A stretch of 64,000 nt of DNA from Tubiluchus corallicola (Eukaryota; Priapulida; Priapulimorpha; Priapulimorphida; Tubiluchidae): NCBI GenBank assembly GCA_030141605.1, contig JAQGDQ010000102.1:194676-258675 (forward strand), given 5' to 3'. The notes below the pieces were generated by a model. The model did not search any database. It had not been told where the DNA came from and was given only the letters and a program-made list of their open reading frames with translations. Both the position numbers and the translations under genes were made by a program. This document shows, piece after piece, positions 12,271 through 53,330 of this stretch. Every line of letters begins with the position of its first letter. Positions within the stretch are counted from its first letter, which is position 1.

Positions 12271-12276
12271 TTTATT
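12271..12276 (-). promoter_or_regulatory. Poly(A) signal, probably CNOT4
   Basis: TTTATT on the + strand, that is AATAAA on the minus strand, about 290 bp past the CNOT4 stop codon. No nearer canonical signal was noted. Confidence 0.5.
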
Positions 12277-12566
12277 TAATAAGACTTCAATGCAGCAACA
12301 AGCATCTACTATTTGCAAAATGGTTTCTGTGAAATGTAACTATTCATTATTTCAAGCAAATCTTTTGAAATCAACATTATAACCACCAAATCTTTCTAAA
12401 GAAAATTAAATAAGGATTTCACTATAATTAACACAAAAATCAACTCTGGTGTTTTTGAAATATCTAACGAAACAAAACCTGGTAGCACATTAAAATAAGC
12501 TCTGTTGAGTTTTTAGTATAGCTTTCACCACAGCATCCCAGAAATGAGCTGCATTCGCTAAATTTT

Positions 12567-14420
12567 TTAAGGGATATTTTTCAAAAAGCCCAACCATGGC
12601 TGTGGAGCATCAATCATACTTGGTAAGCTAGAATTCTGACTTAGCTGCCCTGCTGAAACTATGGCAGGGTCCTCGATAAGCCAGTTGTCAGAATGTTGTT
12701 GTACTGAGGGACTCTGTGGCGGTGCCTTTGTGTGTGTATTCCAAGTGTCTTTTTGATGGTGAGGTGGTGTAAAAGCAGTTTCTGTACTTCCAAAGCTAAC
12801 ATTTATGTTTGGTAGTAAAGCTCTCAAACCATCCTGCCAATCTTTCATGTTAAACGGGTCGTGATCTGATAGCAAATGATTCGATGAACTTGCTGATGTC
12901 GTATTTGTCTCTTTAAATGTCCAATCACATTGCTGCTGCGAAGGTGGAAACTGCATCAGATTAGGACTATATCCGGATACATAAGGTTTATACTGATGAC
13001 AAACCACAGGTTGTGTTTTTGGAATTCCTGACACTGATGGAGGCGTAAAACCTGGAGGTATTCTCATTCCTGCGCAACCCCGTTCATACGGATTCACTCC
13101 TGTAGTTTTCTCTATTAATTGCGCTAAAGCTATTGATGACTGCGCAGCAGACCACGCATCTAGACCTAGCGCATCTTCGTTAGGCTTTTTAAACCCAAAA
13201 TGAGCTTGTGTCCCTGTTTTACTACCAGTATGAACATGTGGATGCTGTAAACCAGGAGGCGCCTGCAAAGTGGGACTATTTCTTGACCTCATATCTTCTG
13301 CAACTGTCGGTGGTGTGTTTTCAGTTTTCCTAAGTGGCGGTGACGCGCTAAAAATCGAATCTGTTTTAGACTGATTCCATAAAAGTTCATTTTCCAGAGT
13401 TGCTTGTAAGGGCTGAGTGCCAGCTGAAAAAGTTTCAAAATCATTAGCATTCAGCCCTGAGGGTTTAAGGTTGCTGCTTACAGAATTTTGCTCTACAAAA
13501 AGCTGTTGATCACAGTTGGTCAAACTACTACTACTACTTCTTCCAGATTCGTGTTGCTGTGTATTAAGTAAAGGACTGTTTCTTTGCTCTGCTGAATGAA
13601 GATTAGAAAGTGGCCAGACTTCTACTTGGCTGTTCTGGTCTGGAGACGAAGATAATTTTTGATTGGAGTTTTTTCGTCTTTCGTCTTTTCCAAAGAGCTG
13701 CTCGTGTAGTCTTAACTCGTACTCCTGGTGTTTGCCCAGTGTCATCTCCTCTTTTGTAAAGCTGGCTTCCTCGTCACCCAGTTCATGAAGATACATGCAA
13801 TCTGATTTCGGGCACTGTGAATTGCGGAGAAAATGACTGCAGTACTTTGTTGTTCCAAGAGAAGTTTTAAGCGTTCTCCCATCAACGTAAACATTATTCA
13901 CTGCCTGAATCGCTCTCAACGCATCCTCCGATTTATAGTAGGTGACGTATGCACTTGCACTGGGACCCTGAGCACCTGCATACGAAGTGCTGTTGTTTAC
14001 AACTACTTTCAGTATCTTGCCAAATTTACCAAAATATTCGTGCCTTTTTAAAATTTCAGGATCTGCGAGCTTAGGCGACAATCCCACAACAAATACTAAA
14101 TTTTTCTGCACAACTCTTACGCTGGCTAGATGTTTCCTGTTTTCCGAGACTTTCTGCTTACGCTGAAGGTCCTTCTGCTTCTTCTCAGATTTAATCTTCT
14201 GCAATTCTTCAGGGGTGAGCGGTTTGTATAAGGCCGGATCTTCGTTGTATTGTTTTCTGCATGCTGGACATAGACCATTCTCATCCGTTCTGATCCGATG
14301 CCAGCAGAACCTGCAGATCTGGTACCCGCACGTACAAGGAAAGAAATTGATATCGTCTATTTCCAACTGTTCCATGCACAGAGGACAGTCGACTTGTTCT
14401 TCTTCTTGTAGGGTAGACAT
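12567..14420 (-). CDS. CNOT4: CCR4-NOT transcription complex subunit 4 (RING E3 ubiquitin ligase), uninterrupted ORF
   Basis: CNOT4/Not4 is a ubiquitin ligase associated with the CCR4-NOT deadenylase and active in mRNA and co-translational quality control. The 617-residue product has a C4C4 RING (Cys 12, 15, 29, 31, 36, 39, 51, 54; core FPCTCGYQICRFCWHRI). A basic linker ending SENRKHLASVRVVQ follows, then an RRM at about 107-190 (NLVFVVGLSP and SAYVTYYKSEDALRAI) and a CCCH zinc finger (C194, C203, C208, H212). Next comes DCMYLHELGDEEASFTKEEM and a long low-complexity Ser/Gln/Pro-rich tail, ending PQPWLGFLKNIP. This order is diagnostic of CNOT4. The start is the first ATG in frame (14420): the frame stays open upstream to near 14578 but has no earlier ATG. 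There is no intron in the whole reading frame. That is notable beside intron-rich NCBP1 and DAPK. The base before the ATG is preceded by a pyrimidine-rich TAG. Confidence 0.96.
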   Translation of the reverse strand: MSTLQEEEQVDCPLCMEQLEIDDINFFPCTCGYQICRFCWHRIRTDENGLCPACRKQYNEDPALYKPLTPEELQKIKSEKKQKDLQRKQKVSENRKHLASVRVVQKNLVFVVGLSPKLADPEILKRHEYFGKFGKILKVVVNNSTSYAGAQGPSASAYVTYYKSEDALRAIQAVNNVYVDGRTLKTSLGTTKYCSHFLRNSQCPKSDCMYLHELGDEEASFTKEEMTLGKHQEYELRLHEQLFGKDERRKNSNQKLSSSPDQNSQVEVWPLSNLHSAEQRNSPLLNTQQHESGRSSSSSLTNCDQQLFVEQNSVSSNLKPSGLNANDFETFSAGTQPLQATLENELLWNQSKTDSIFSASPPLRKTENTPPTVAEDMRSRNSPTLQAPPGLQHPHVHTGSKTGTQAHFGFKKPNEDALGLDAWSAAQSSIALAQLIEKTTGVNPYERGCAGMRIPPGFTPPSVSGIPKTQPVVCHQYKPYVSGYSPNLMQFPPSQQQCDWTFKETNTTSASSSNHLLSDHDPFNMKDWQDGLRALLPNINVSFGSTETAFTPPHHQKDTWNTHTKAPPQSPSVQQHSDNWLIEDPAIVSAGQLSQNSSLPSMIDAPQPWLGFLKNIP

Positions 14421-14445
14421 GCTAAAGGCACTGAGACGCAACAAA
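14421..14445 (-). promoter_or_regulatory. Splice-acceptor-like sequence immediately upstream of CNOT4 ATG
   Basis: On the minus strand a T-rich stretch runs to CTCAGTGCCTTTAG, then C, then the ATG. It could be a cis acceptor for a 5'-UTR intron or a spliced-leader trans-splice site. Only the motif is seen; use is inferred. Confidence 0.4.
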
Positions 14446-14592
14446 TTAGATGTGATGTAGATTCTAAGTGTAGGATAGGTTTCTAGGATTCGCAGCTGGT
14501 TTTTGAAGAAATTTGCAAACTTAGATCGAGCGGAGGTGATGTCTCTGGCTGGTATGATGCTGACGAAAGATTGGTATTAAGATATGAGGATA

Positions 14593-14870
14593 TTAAAAGT
14601 CGGTAACACGGCCTTTTCTTTCCCAGTCTCCGTATCGAGTAGGTTCAGGTCCACTTGGTCCGCCTATTTCACCAGTCTCGGGATTCTTAAAATCAGGAAA
14701 CGGAGGATAATCGAATGCTGGATGTTTCTCCGGAGTTTGCTTGTCAAACTTTCCAACCGGAGTTTTTTGTTTCTGTTTCTTTGACTTTGCTTTCTCTCCT
14801 CCTTTATCGTCGCTATCAGGTGACTTGGACAAAGTTCTCTTTTGTAGAAATGTCGAAGTACAGCAGCGGC
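14593..14870 (-). CDS. SDHAF4: Succinate dehydrogenase assembly factor 4, terminal exon
   Basis: SDHAF4 is a small mitochondrial matrix chaperone that binds flavinylated SDHA and helps assemble complex II. The terminal exon encodes about 91 residues. The family signature is at the C terminus: [20 protein letters not shown] then TDF and TAA. It is preceded by [20 protein letters not shown]. The upstream part ([17 protein letters not shown]) is basic, Ser/Thr-rich and free of acidic residues, as in a mitochondrial targeting sequence. The frame has no ATG before an in-frame TAA just upstream, and a good acceptor (TTTCATCTTACAG) ends at 14871. So the initiator lies in an upstream exon that supplies one base of the split codon. 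I could not place that exon with confidence. A donor-like GCAG/GTAATT near 15007 does not give an open ATG-started frame in the required phase. Confidence 0.9.
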
Positions 14871-14887
14871 CTGTAAGATGAAACACA

Positions 14888-16229
14888 TCAAGTGATTAAG
14901 TGCTTAACAACTGGCTTCCTCTTCCAAATAATGAATTCTCATGTTGAACTACAGTTTTTTTTAAATTGAAATGAATCAATTGTTATGTGTATGGCAGTAT
15001 TTAATTACCTGCAATGAAATCTTCCTGCTAGCACAAAAGTTTTGAAATGATTGCTTTCCACAGAACAAGTAGAATCTGTTACTGCAACCCTAATTTAAAA
15101 AAAAAATAATTGCTTGTTAATTAATTAACGGGTAAAAAATCAGAACTGTTTACCAATAAAATGTATCTTATAGTTTTCAAATTTTAAATTTATGTTTGAT
15201 ACAAGATTAGTATCTAAGCTCCACAACGATAATACACGACACCCCCTAATACATTCAAAATGATACAGATGCAAAAGCTGCAGTCTCTAGAGTCAAAAGT
15301 TTGCAGGCTCGTTATATTAAACAATACGCATATTTGTAAAATTCTTGCAAGCAGTAGTAAATCTATACATAGATTGTACAGCCTGCTGGGGTACAACAGT
15401 ACTTAGCTTAATCAGTCAGAATGCCTATGCAATAACAGTTTCAAACACTGCTGTTTATTAAAGATTAGATAAATGTACAAGACAGTAATTAGATAAATAC
15501 TGAATTATGATTTCGGCAAGAATGAAGCCGAACAAAGTGAGTTCTTAGTTTAACATTAAATTGGAAGAGGAAGCAGGCGACACAAATAGACAATCAAGAC
15601 TTGTGAAACAAAGCTGTGCCTGACTCTTTCCCAACAAACAATTATATTTAGCATCATTTTTAATGGGTAAAATCAAAGCTTCAGTGCCCTATCTGCCTAC
15701 TTTTAGTGGGTAATTTTCTGAATGTTTACAGGCTAATATGCTAAGCTGCCACCAAAAAAATTGTGCTCAGTCAGGCAATAATCGGAGTCCTGCTATTGTC
15801 CTTTGCATTAAATAAATAGAAATAAACAAACCAGTTCCACAGATATGTGCAGAATTTCAATGTACACAGCACCGTGTTATATGCAAAATCTACCGTATAA
15901 AGATAATGTCTCGAGCATACACTGATAAGAATTAGTATCAAGATATTCATTGAGATCTGACTATTATGAGTTTGCAATTCATTAAATGAATTTTTATAAA
16001 TTAAAGTTGGAAATGGTTGATTTTATCATGGACATTCAACTTCAGCTATTAAACTACTGAATAACCTGTTTACAACTTAAGTTATCAGTTTACCAGTTCT
16101 GGCAGCCCTGTGTATAACTGCTAGTGATACTTTAAATTGCATTTATTGCGTTGCCCAAATACAGAATACAAATGCAGCTACAGAAACGAAGCTACACTAA
16201 AAGTTTCTAAATCATGTTTTTCTTTTTAT
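14888..16229. other. Upstream region of SDHAF4, first exon not located
   Basis: AT-rich sequence that should hold the SDHAF4 first exon and promoter (minus strand). Several minus-strand ATGs exist (for example near 15370 and 15652), but none leads to a convincing donor in phase. No other feature recognised. Confidence 0.4.
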
Positions 16230-16425
16230 TTAATAATAATAATAAATACACTAAATATTAAAATAATAATAGTGATATAGGGGTGGTTGCTAGATGACCT
16301 CTGGTCTTTCACCACCCCGCCTCTAGTTTCATTTACTAATCAATGTTTTTGTAATGTATGTTATTATATCTAAGACAAAGGGACAAATAAATTTATTAAA
16401 TTGAATTATAAATAATTAAATTTAA
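16230..16425 (+). mobile_element. LINE 3'-tail fragment with conserved hairpin
   Basis: A stem-loop GGGGTGGT ... ACCACCCC (16278-16316) is followed by an AT-rich stretch with AAAGGGACAAATAAATTTAT. This layout is typical of the 3' end of CR1/jockey-group LINEs and of SINEs that borrow it. No coding sequence remains. Confidence 0.45.
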
Positions 16426-18350
16426 ATTTAGTAAAATAATTAATATAATTTTGATTATATTGATAGATATAACTGATAATTGATAGATAGATTTACTTTG
16501 ATTATATTGATAGATTAGCACATTAAGCTTAAAGAGGCTTGCTCTTTTGGCCTAATTATAGGCAATAATAATTTAACAACATTTTGTTTAGCGCATCTCA
16601 TTTAAATATTAGCTCATACGAAGTATGTGGGCAAGTGAGAAGTTTACCTTTTCGTCAAACATTTTTTCTCTGCAGTGCCGAACTGGTGAACTATTACTAG
16701 TTTACCTCCTAAACAGGGTTTTATCACTATATGTACTGCTGCTTGGCCTATGCTGCTAAGCTTTTACTCCTTAATTACATTATAATGTAATTATTTTGTA
16801 GTGTCTTAATTTGCGTTTTCTAAGTGTTAAGTCCTGTATGTTGAGGTTATTACAGGCTAGTGAGCTATTTATACACAGTGTTTTTCATTACGACCTTGCA
16901 GTAAAATGTGTTGGCAAGCCAGACATACTTTTATACAATTTCTGTTTCAGGTAAGTGACAATATCAGTAATTAATTTGCATACTAATTTTTACTCACAGG
17001 CAGTTTATAGTTTTACTTACTGTTATTTTTAAATCAGAGACAGTTGTTGTAAACTTTTGATCGAGGCAAAAATTTTCTTCCTGTTTGTCTATTAATAATT
17101 ATTTGTTAGCTAAATAAATATTCTGACAATATTAAAAATAAGGTATAGTCGCTTGATAGTTACAGAAGCGTGTTTCTCGGGCTGTAGCTACTGTAATTGT
17201 AATTATTGGACCTATTATAAATCATGAAAGTTCAATATTTAAGGGAACATCCGAAGTTTTTTCTGGCCTCACATGAAGCTCAAAGAAATCAAAAATTAGG
17301 TACAAATTGTGTTCCGACGTTGAACTCGACGAAACGTGATTACGACCATCTCTCAACTGAAATTTCGCAATACGATTTAGCAAACTGGCCTCAAACATTA
17401 TTTATGGCTTTAATACAACACTATAGCAATGTCCTAAACAACGTCGCTAGTTACGTTCTTTTTATGACACAAGCTACCACATGCTATACGTAAATATTTG
17501 CATGATATTGAGACAAAAGTGTGCGCCAAATAAAAGCTTTGTATCTCACCAAAAACTCTGTTAGCCAAAGAAAACCCAGCAATTTTTACAAACGCAGACA
17601 AAACAGCCATCTTCAGGGAGGGGCATCACTTGTGCCCTCTTGCACCTGTGATCTGAACTACAAACAAGAAGCTATTTGGAAATACTGAACTGGAATGCAG
17701 CAGGCTTTACTTGCTGCAGTTAGTAAAAATAATCTTAAGGTCAAGATTATTTTAAAATTAATGATGGTGCCAACCCACAGTTAATTAAATTACAAACCAA
17801 ATTTCAAAGACTGCAGACGTGAAAAATTTGGAATGCAGCCTGGATTTGCATACCTTCTGCATACAAGGCAGATGCCTTAAACTATGAGATCACTTACTAA
17901 TTCTCCTATAATTTAGCATCTCAAATAATCTGCAAATCAGAACTTAATATATATAGTACCAAAAAACTGCCTTTCACCAGAATAATCTAAATAAATTATA
18001 TTAAAATAATCAAAATAAAGTAACCAAAATAGTCGATTATACATAATTTAGAGACAAGTTAATTGGGTTATAACATTTTACATCAGATGATCAAAATTGA
18101 GTTAAGTACACAAAGATTTGTACGCCTGTTCATTTACAATGAACAATTCGACAACACTGAAAGAGCTTTAATTGAAACAACTTACAAATATAGATGCAGC
18201 GTGAGAGCAACTACTATAAGAACCTAATTAATAAATCAACTAGAAGCCAAACGTTTTTTAACTTAAAACAATCAACAAGGAAAACAAACAACAGCTAAAA
18301 GAACATCCCAGTAGCACTGCCAACTTTCCAGCCATACATGCTCCTTTGCC
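16426..18350. other. Intergenic, nothing recognised
   Basis: AT-rich. An 89-codon ATG ORF at 17224-17493 (+) shows no recognisable domain and was not called as a gene. Confidence 0.4.
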
Positions 18351-18489
18351 GTCTAATATTCCACCACATTTCGCTCTTCACAACAGCAACAGCAATACCA
18401 CCACCAAACAACAACAGCTACTACTACGACAACAACGACAACAATAGTGACAGCTACAATCACTGATACCGTTACCGCTGCCACCACCA

Positions 18490-21400
18490 CCACTACAACA
18501 CACTAGCTTTTCACATTTGGACTTGTTAATGCCCAATTATTTAAGAAACAACACTATAGCGAGATATGCGAGCACTTAATTGACGAAAATGTCCATTTAT
18601 GTACCATCACAGAAACGTGGCTTGAGCAGCAGGACGACAAAGCCAGAACAGATTTAGAAATGAGTGGGTTTAACTTCAAGAATGCACCCCAGTTAGATGG
18701 TAGGCATCATGGTGGCATGGGTATGCTGTTCAGAAATGGGATTAAATTAAATCTAGGGGAAACAAATTTCAAGACTTCATTTGAATTTAGTGAATGATGT
18801 GTTTGGGCAACTAATAAGAAAATTAAATTAATTGTGTACAGGACACCATATTATGCTTGGTACCCCATTACAGTGGCTACCTTTATTGAAGAATTTCCCT
18901 CATACTTAGAAGAAGTGCTTGTAAGTAAAGATGAAAGCAGAGATTATCTGCAGTGATTTTAACATCACCTATGATAATAATGAAGATCTCTATTCTCAAA
19001 GAGTCATGGATACATTGATGTCTTTTGGTTTATCTCATATTGTCAGTTGTGCCACTCATCAGTCAAATTATATACTTGACTGGATCTTATTGAGGGACGT
19101 TTCAGATATTCTTGCTACACCACCGACAGTTGGCTACTTTCTGTCTCATCATGCATTTATTAAATCTGTATTTTCTTTTAACAAACCTGAGTTGGCCACG
19201 AAGACTGTTCACTTTAAGAAACTTTAAAATTTGAAACTTAACAATATCAATATCCTTGAATTCAAAACGGGCATCGTCAGCCAAACACTCAGCAGTCAGC
19301 TTTTACAGGGAGAGCAGGATAACAGGTTACACGTGGAAAAATTGTAGAGGAATTTAGAAATTCACTGTCAAACTGCTTGGATGCACAGACACCAATACAA
19401 CGTAGAACCTTCATTACCAGACTGGCAATTCCACGGTTCAGCTCTAATTTGTGTGAGCCAAATACCAAGAAGTGCAAGACGGAACGGAAGTGGAGAACTT
19501 CACATACTCTCACAGATTTCAGTTTGTTCAAAAAAAATATGAAAACATGCTAATAGATAAACTAGAAAAAGCTAAGTACCAATACTAGCAAGTACCAAAG
19601 ATATCAAGCAAGAATTAGATAGTGAATCTACTTTTGACATTGAATCATGTGTTATTAACTGTGATGGTAGTGCCAGTGATTGTATGACGTCGTTTAGGCT
19701 TGTTTCAGAAGAGGAGGTGATGAAGCTCCTACAACAGTCTAAAAGCACTACGCATATATTTGATCCAATTCCAGCTAGTCTGTTAAAACAATGTCTACCT
19801 GAAATCACTCCTCTGGTAACTACAATTATTAATAAGTCAATGCAGTCTGAAAACTTTCCAACGAAATGGAAAGAACCTTTAATTACTCCTCTTTTGAAGA
19901 AGCCAAACCTGCTGCCTGATTATGTTAATTACAGGCATGTAAGCAATCTGACATTCGTTTCAAAAATCTTAGAAAAAATGGTTTTTTCACAAGTTATGAA
20001 TCATGTAAATACGCATTTTCTGCTTCCAAGCGATCAGTCAGCTTACAGACCATACTATAGCACAGAAACAGACATGCTTAAATTACATGCTGACATTCTC
20101 GTCCAAATTGAAAATCAAATGACGTCAAAGGTGGTGCTCATTGATCTTAGGGCTGCCTTTAGCACTTTAGATCACCAGATTCTTCTGTATAGTTTACTGT
20201 CTGATTTCAGAATAGATCGTTATGTTTTAAAGTGGTTTGAGTCCTACCTTAACGGTAGGTCTCAGTTGGTATTAGTTAATGGTCTCATTAGTTAATGGCA
20301 GCAACTCAGTCAGCTTGAATTTCGATCATGGGTATCCACAATGCAGCTGCCTTGGGCCTCTGTGTTTTACACTTTGTGCCAGTTCTTTGTCTGAGTTATC
20401 AACAGACATCTTACGCAGGTTCTAGGATTTGCCGATGATCACCAGTTAACAATATCATTCAGTAGCAATAGTTCATTAGCGCAAGCCGATGCAGTATCTT
20501 CAATGCAAAAAGTGCTTGACAGACATTAAATCCTGGATGCTAGAAAACCGGTTAAAATGAATAATGCGGAAACCTATCTGATTCTTCTTGGTACCCAAGC
20601 GCGGTTAAAGAAACTTGAATTTGACTCAGTATTGGTGGGTGGGTGTAAAGTGTCTAATGTTTCTCATGTAAAAGATCGGTGCATATGGCTTGACAAGAAT
20701 GTGACCTTTTATAAGCACATAACTGAAATTTGTAGAAGAGCAATTTACTCGCTGTATAATATGAGGAAAATCAGAAAACATTTTGCACAAGAGTCTATAA
20801 TTAATGTTTAGTTCATAGTCTGGTGCAGTCTCATTTGGGCTACTGTAATAGTTTATTTTGTGGGTTACCAGACTGTAAAATACTAAAAATACAATGGGTT
20901 CAAAATTTTGCTTCTCACTTTGTGGTTTGCAATGCTAGTAGATGTGACCACATTACACCCATAGTCTACCACCTGCATTGGTAGCCAGTCAAATACATAT
21001 TCTGTTCAAAATTTTAACCATGGTTTTTAAAGCTGACAATCAAATGGCACCTAAGTATACATCTGACCTTGTGACTTTACGTCGTCCTACCTATAGCTTA
21101 AGACTAAATTTTAATAACGGCCCACATTTGGTACAACCTGTTTTCAACTATGGTTCATAAATGAGCCTTGTGGCTCTTACTATATACTGGAACTTGCTGC
21201 TCTACAAACTAAAAATGTACACCAATTTTGATGTTTTAAATCTAAATTAAAAACTTATTAATTTTGTTCTTAAAAGCTTTTTGCGATTCTTAAAGACCAT
21301 TTTAAATCATCTTTGCAATTTCATAGTTTTAGTTGTGTAAATCGTGAAGTGAATACTCACTTGTTTGAAATGTTTTCTTGCTTCATAGATATTTTTTAGC

Positions 21401-21640
21401 TCGATAATGCAAGTTTTCTGATATTTTAATCTAAATTGAAAACTCACTGGTTTTAACGTTTTATTTTCTTGATGTACGTGTAATGTACCCATTTTATACA
21501 TTTTAGAATTTCATGTAATTTTATTATTTTAGTGGTATGTGATGTTAGAATGGTAACTAGTGTAAAGCGTGCTAGAGCATTATGTATTATGGATAGTCCG
21601 CTATGGAAAAGCAAATAAAACTTAAACTTAAAATTACAAT
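18490..21640 (+). mobile_element. Degenerate CR1-like non-LTR retrotransposon (endonuclease + reverse transcriptase)
   Basis: Fragments of an APE-type endonuclease run from 18490 to 19227: TITETWL near 18607, GGMGMLFR near 18711, then the C-terminal CSDFNITYDN, FGLSHIVSCATH and SNYILDWIL. Reverse transcriptase follows from 19684 to about 20815: FDPIPASLLKQC, TPLLKKP, SNLTFVSKILEKMV, DQSAYRPYYSTET, VLIDLRAAFSTLDHQI, FESYLNGRSQ and the catalytic FADD at about 20431. The post-RT region reaches about 21160. The order and motifs fit the CR1/jockey group. Frameshifts and stops (for example at 18797, 19228 and 20295) break the frame, so it is dead. The 3' end lies near the AATAAAACTTAAACTTAAA tail at about 21616. 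Confidence 0.88.
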
Positions 21641-22404
21641 CACAATTACAAATCAAATAGCCACATCAGTGAAAGATATGACAAGATAAAAATAATAATT
21701 ATTTTTAAAGTCGATCATTTACATAGATAACATGAGCTGTTAGCTCTCAATCGACTACAAAAGCAACAGTGGTAATTGTTTACTGGTAGTTGTTATTAAA
21801 ATCTTTTTAAAAAACAAAAAACAAAAAGTTATTATACATCAGTTGACATGGTAACTGGTGCTAAGCATGGTTAACAAGTGGTGTAATGTCCCTGTCGTGT
21901 CGTTTTCTGCTTCTGTATTTTCGAAAACCATCTCAACTAGCAAAATGGCTAAACTAGTTTGGATATGCCTCTTGTCAGACGGTCATATAGTCAGTTAGTC
22001 ACACCAGTCACGTTTCTCTAGGTTAGACGTAAAGTTTGACGAAACTCATTCTGATTTAACGAATAATTTACGCCATATTTAATCTAGCTGAGACCAACGT
22101 GAAACAGTTGTAAAAATAAATAGAAATCTGCCGACTGCTTAGCTTGAGAGTTTGTGACCATCTTATTGTGTGAAGTTATTGATTTCAGTTTGGTAATTTT
22201 TAAGGCTTCATTGTCATGCTTGTAGAGCTGTTAACGTAGTGCTTCTATTATTGTTTTTCAATTTGAACACAACAAGAACAACAACGTTGCCAGTGACTGT
22301 GCGTTATGAAGCTCATTTGTAAAAGACATTGCACCTTAATGTCTGTGAGTGAAAAATGTTTTTAAGATGTACCTTTACAGTTAAACGATGGTCATTTCCC
22401 CAAC
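21641..22404 (+). other. DAPK 5'-flanking / 5'-UTR region
   Basis: No TE or ORF recognised. An acceptor-like CCTTTACAG ends at 22380, 24 bp before the DAPK ATG, so a 5'-UTR intron or trans-splice site is possible. Promoter elements could not be identified. Confidence 0.35.
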
Positions 22405-52287
<29,883 letters not shown>

Positions 52288-52981
52288 GTAAGCATAAATA
52301 AATCAATTCATTGCCAAGGAATTGTTTGTATTGCTTACTTGCTTTTTTTCGCATAATGTTTTACATCAAAAATTAAATTCATCAAAAATCACTCATTATC
52401 AATGCTTTTTCTACTGTTATTGCTTGTGATCGGTGGTACTGTGTTATTTAACAAATCAATCCAATTCAAGCACTGCTGGTTTTCTGAATGTTTGTTGCAT
52501 ATTGCAATGTGAGTGTTAGTGGTATTCTGCTAAATTCATTCATGTAATTATTGAATGCAATGAACTGTATCGCATTAAAGTCGTGCGTGTATGGTTGTGG
52601 TTTTATAAGTGTTGAAGTTTTAAGGCTATTATAATCAACATAAATTTCAAGATGATAGCGTTTGCAGTTCCTGTGAATATTTGATTTTATTTAATGCGGT
52701 TATAAAATTTTGCATAATTGTTTGTTAGACAGGAGGCTTTTCCTTCACGACTTCATCCTTGAGAACTGCTAAATTATGATTGTGGGAAACCTCGAGTGAG
52801 TTACTCTCTTATTTGAAGCTTGGGACAATTCCAGTGAAACTAAAATAAGGTGTCACAAGTGCCTTCTCAAGCGTGATAAAAACTACATTAGCAAACCTAT
52901 TTTATCTCATCTCTGTTAAGATAAACAGAAAGCGCACAGAATTGGTTTAATTTGCAAGTGCATCGGTATGGTGTTTGTGGT

Positions 52982-53330
52982 TTTGACATTTTTAATGGAC
53001 TGACTTACGTGGTCCATCTTTGACATTTTTAATGGACTGACTTACGTGGTCCGTCTTTGACATTTTTAATGGACTGACTTACGTCGTCCATCTTTGACAT
53101 TTTTAATGGACGGACTTACGTCGTCCATCTTTGAAATTTTTAATGGACTGACTTATGTCGTCCATCTTTGTCATTTTTAATGGACTGACTTACGTGGTCC
53201 ATCTTTGACATTTTTAATGGACTGACTTACGTCGTCCATCTTTGACATTTTTAATGGACTGACTTATGTCGTCCATCTTTGACATTTTTAATGGACTGAC
53301 TTACGTGGTCCATTTTTGTCATTTTTAAAT
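52982..53330. repeat. 37-bp minisatellite, about nine copies
   Basis: Units of 37 bp repeat from 52982 (TGACATTTTTAATGGACTGA then CTTACGTSGTCCATCTT). Within each unit GGAC and GTCC flank CTTACG, giving a small dyad. Variation is mostly GTGGTCC against GTCGTCC and single changes. No spacers. It lies downstream of the last supported DAPK exon. Confidence 0.97.

Noticed and set aside
12101-12382. 93-codon + strand ORF
   Set aside because: Antisense to the CNOT4 3'-UTR region, unremarkable composition, no domain.
12567-14444. CNOT4 start at 14444
   Set aside because: That codon is TTG; the ATG at 14420 gives an N terminus close to known CNOT4 proteins.
14664-14891. 75-codon minus-strand ORF starting MMCFILQ
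   Set aside because: Shadow frame of the SDHAF4 exon; the conserved SDHAF4 signature is in the other frame.
17224-17493. 89-codon + strand ATG ORF
   Set aside because: No recognised homology or gene context; left unannotated.
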